Positions 32,681 through 34,289 of a DNA stretch of 34,289 nt are shown piece by piece. The position numbers and the translations under genes were made by a program. Each line of letters opens with the position of its first letter. Position 1 is the first letter of the stretch. The DNA lies in the NCBI GenBank assembly GCA_041689205.1, contig JBDNGQ010000212.1:1-34289 (forward strand). Reading direction: 5' to 3'. Source of the DNA: JAVVEG01 sp041689205 (GTDB taxonomy: Bacteria > Pseudomonadota > Gammaproteobacteria > Pseudomonadales > Pseudohongiellaceae). The notes beneath the pieces are model-generated. The model was not told the origin of the DNA and did no database searches. It worked only from the letters and a program-made list of their open reading frames with translations.

Positions 32681-34100
32681 TCTGCATATACAACTCATCA
32701 CCAATAAACGCATCTTCCACCTCATGTTCAAGACTGGGATTATCGTTTACCTCAATCACATAGACTTTGCTGCCCTGTTGTTTCAGATCAATTCCATAAA
32801 AGCCATCGCCAATTATGCGCGCAGCTTTCAAAGAGGCATCCAGTACTGCTCGGGGCACCTCATAGGTCGGTAAAGTTTCCCAGCCTCCCGGAGATATGCG
32901 GCCATCACCATGGTCATAAATCTGCCAGTGCCCCTTGGCCATAAAATAACGACAGGCAAACAGCGGGCGGTTGTTCAAAATACCGATGCGCCAGTCATAC
33001 TCGGTGTACAGATATTCCTGAGCCAGTATCAATGCCGACTTGCTGAGCAGATCAGTCAGCATCACGGTCAATTCCGCGCGGTTCTCAGCCTTCACCACGC
33101 CCACTGAGAAGGCGCCATGTGGAATCTTCAGCACCACCGGATAGCCAAACATCTGCTCAATCTCTTCGATATCCGCCTGGCCGTCGTTGGATACGATTTT
33201 AGTTTTCAAGGTGGGCACGCCGCTGTAGCTGAACGCATCGTGTAGAAAGACCTTATTGCAACAGCGCAGAATGGAGGTCGGATCATCCATCACCACCAGA
33301 CCCTCCAGTTCAGCTTTGCGTGAAAAATGATAAGTATGGTGATCAATCGCCGTGGTTTCGCGGATAAACAAGGCGTCGAATTCACCCAGCCGGGCATAGT
33401 CTTTAGCCTGAATAAACTCCACATGAAAACCAACTTTGGTCGCCGCCCGCGCCATTTTTTTCAGCGCCATTGAATCGCTGGGCGGCAGTTTTTCTGTCGG
33501 ATTAACCAGAATAGCCATGTCCCACCGGCTGGCTTTGCTGCTACGGGGGCTACGCCACAGACTCTGAGTGAACCTTTCCAGAGCAGCAATGAATTCTGCC
33601 ATTTCGGTGTCATTCAACGAGGCGTAAGCGGCTGCATTAATCGAATCGATCTGCCAGGACTGCTGCCAGCGCAGGGTAACTGCCAGCACCGGACAGGGAA
33701 AGCGTTCGAACAATCGCCGCGCCAGCAGTTTAAGTTCTGGCACAGCGGTACGCCCAAAGTAAATTTTAAAACTGATACTGCCGGAGGAGTCCACCAGACC
33801 TTCTTTGTTAAGCTGTGCCAGCATATTGCCTAGATTAAGCAGATAGAGCTGCTGGCTGCTGAGATCGGTCAAAGTATTTACCGGCGGCAGCACTTTATGG
33901 CCACGCGCTTCGGCGAGCAGCGAGCAGTAATAGCCTTTACTCAGGTAGCGGCCCGGGTCGCACAGATTGATGATGCGGGTTTTTTTCTGGCCTTTAATGG
34001 GATGTTCATGCAGATAGGTATCGAAGCTGATCACAGCATCAGCAGGTAAATCATGTGTCCAAAGTTCGAGATCATCGACAACGAGATAGATATTGGCCAT
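32634..34100 (-). CDS. RimK-family ATP-grasp ligase with RLAN N-terminal domain
   Basis: A 488-residue protein. The N-terminal half (ANIYLVVDDLELWTHDLPAD, INLCDPGRYLSKGYYCSLLA, EARGHKVLPPV) is the RimK-like ATP-grasp N-terminal (RLAN) domain. The C-terminal half is ATP-grasp: CCNKVFLHDAFSYSGVPTLK, GYPVVLKIPHGAFSVGVVKA and the metal-binding GDGFYGIDLKQQGSKVYVIE followed by VNDNPSLEHEVED. ATG 34100 fits the usual family N-terminus and length; the frame extends to a TTG at 34160 without support. It should attach an amino acid or peptide to a carboxylate. Its 3' end overlaps the GNAT/C39 gene by 47 bases in convergent orientation. Confidence 0.9.
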   Translation of the reverse strand: MANIYLVVDDLELWTHDLPADAVISFDTYLHEHPIKGQKKTRIINLCDPGRYLSKGYYCSLLAEARGHKVLPPVNTLTDLSSQQLYLLNLGNMLAQLNKEGLVDSSGSISFKIYFGRTAVPELKLLARRLFERFPCPVLAVTLRWQQSWQIDSINAAAYASLNDTEMAEFIAALERFTQSLWRSPRSSKASRWDMAILVNPTEKLPPSDSMALKKMARAATKVGFHVEFIQAKDYARLGEFDALFIRETTAIDHHTYHFSRKAELEGLVVMDDPTSILRCCNKVFLHDAFSYSGVPTLKTKIVSNDGQADIEEIEQMFGYPVVLKIPHGAFSVGVVKAENRAELTVMLTDLLSKSALILAQEYLYTEYDWRIGILNNRPLFACRYFMAKGHWQIYDHGDGRISPGGWETLPTYEVPRAVLDASLKAARIIGDGFYGIDLKQQGSKVYVIEVNDNPSLEHEVEDAFIGDELYMQIMSEFARRLENRGRE

Positions 34101-34247
34101 GCAATCAAAGCTCAAAAAATAGTTTAAGGAATTGGGTTCAGCTAACTGGGGCGGATTCAACCCTGAAGTGCATAACTCTACCGCGATAGGAAAAGTGGCC
34201 AGTTACCTGTAGGCTCTTTCCTTTTTCTCCGGCCAGAGATATGTGAA

Positions 34248-34289
34248 ATGAGTAGCTACAAGCAACTGACCTACGAGCAACGATGCCAG
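34248..34289 (+). mobile_element. IS30-family transposase, first 14 codons, cut by the window edge
   Basis: The last 42 bases encode MSSYKQLTYEQRCQ, which matches the conserved N-terminus of IS30-family transposases (typically YKQLT-x-EQR-Y-Q-I). The frame is open at the edge. The left terminal inverted repeat should lie between about 34110 and 34247 but cannot be delimited from one end. The element is head-to-head with the ATP-grasp gene and close to its promoter. Confidence 0.8.

Noticed and set aside
34101..34160. N-terminal extension of the ATP-grasp ligase from TTG 34160
   Set aside because: The sequence has no family similarity and no ribosome site; the family N-terminus begins at ATG 34100.

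Overview
The window looks like the chromosome of a gammaproteobacterium of moderate GC (mid-50s % by eye). Genes are tightly packed, most junctions are 4-base ATGA start/stop overlaps, and the gene content closely follows the glycogen/trehalose island of Pseudomonas aeruginosa (PA2151-PA2165, from memory). The species cannot be named from the sequence. No tRNA, rRNA or CRISPR array was seen.

Region 1 (1-11510, + strand) is one long unidirectional run: malQ (cut by the left edge), treY (with a DUF2934 domain read in frame at its end), glgX, an alcohol dehydrogenase with an internal deletion, and a ybhP-clsB-ybhN envelope module. Region 2 (19266-11518, - strand) is the converging operon glgE - treS/maltokinase - glgB. 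Together they encode most of the trehalose/alpha-glucan cycle. TreY (with TreZ, presumably upstream) makes trehalose from linear glucan. TreS isomerises trehalose to maltose, the maltokinase half makes maltose-1-phosphate, GlgE polymerises it, GlgB branches the polymer, and GlgX and MalQ trim and rearrange it. GlgA and TreZ are expected just left of the window.

Region 3 (about 19610-24300) is a run of small stress-type proteins: a hemerythrin, a PRC-barrel protein, YqjD/YqjE-like membrane proteins with a third partner, CsbD, a three-BON-domain membrane protein and a 48-residue Lmo0937-type membrane peptide. The C-terminal remnant of a YihY/BrkB gene lies among them. Two strong intrinsic terminators close this block.

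Region 4 (24421-34289) holds an exported alkylsulfatase-type metallo-beta-lactamase hydrolase plus a TIGR01777 epimerase (+), and an FAD oxidoreductase - GAP-family membrane protein - S9 peptidase operon (-). It ends with a GNAT/C39-peptidase fusion that converges on, and overlaps, a RimK-type ATP-grasp ligase. The first 14 codons of an IS30-family transposase lie at the right edge.

The most unusual theme is spread over many genes: in-frame 12, 15 or 18-base tandem repeats in linkers or tails of at least seven unrelated proteins. One of them, at the end of glgE, appears to have been cut off by a GAA to TAA change in its first unit. Two further gene remodellings stand out: the TreY-DUF2934 read-through fusion, and a zinc alcohol dehydrogenase that lost roughly 100 internal residues and carries an SFPASDPPA tail.
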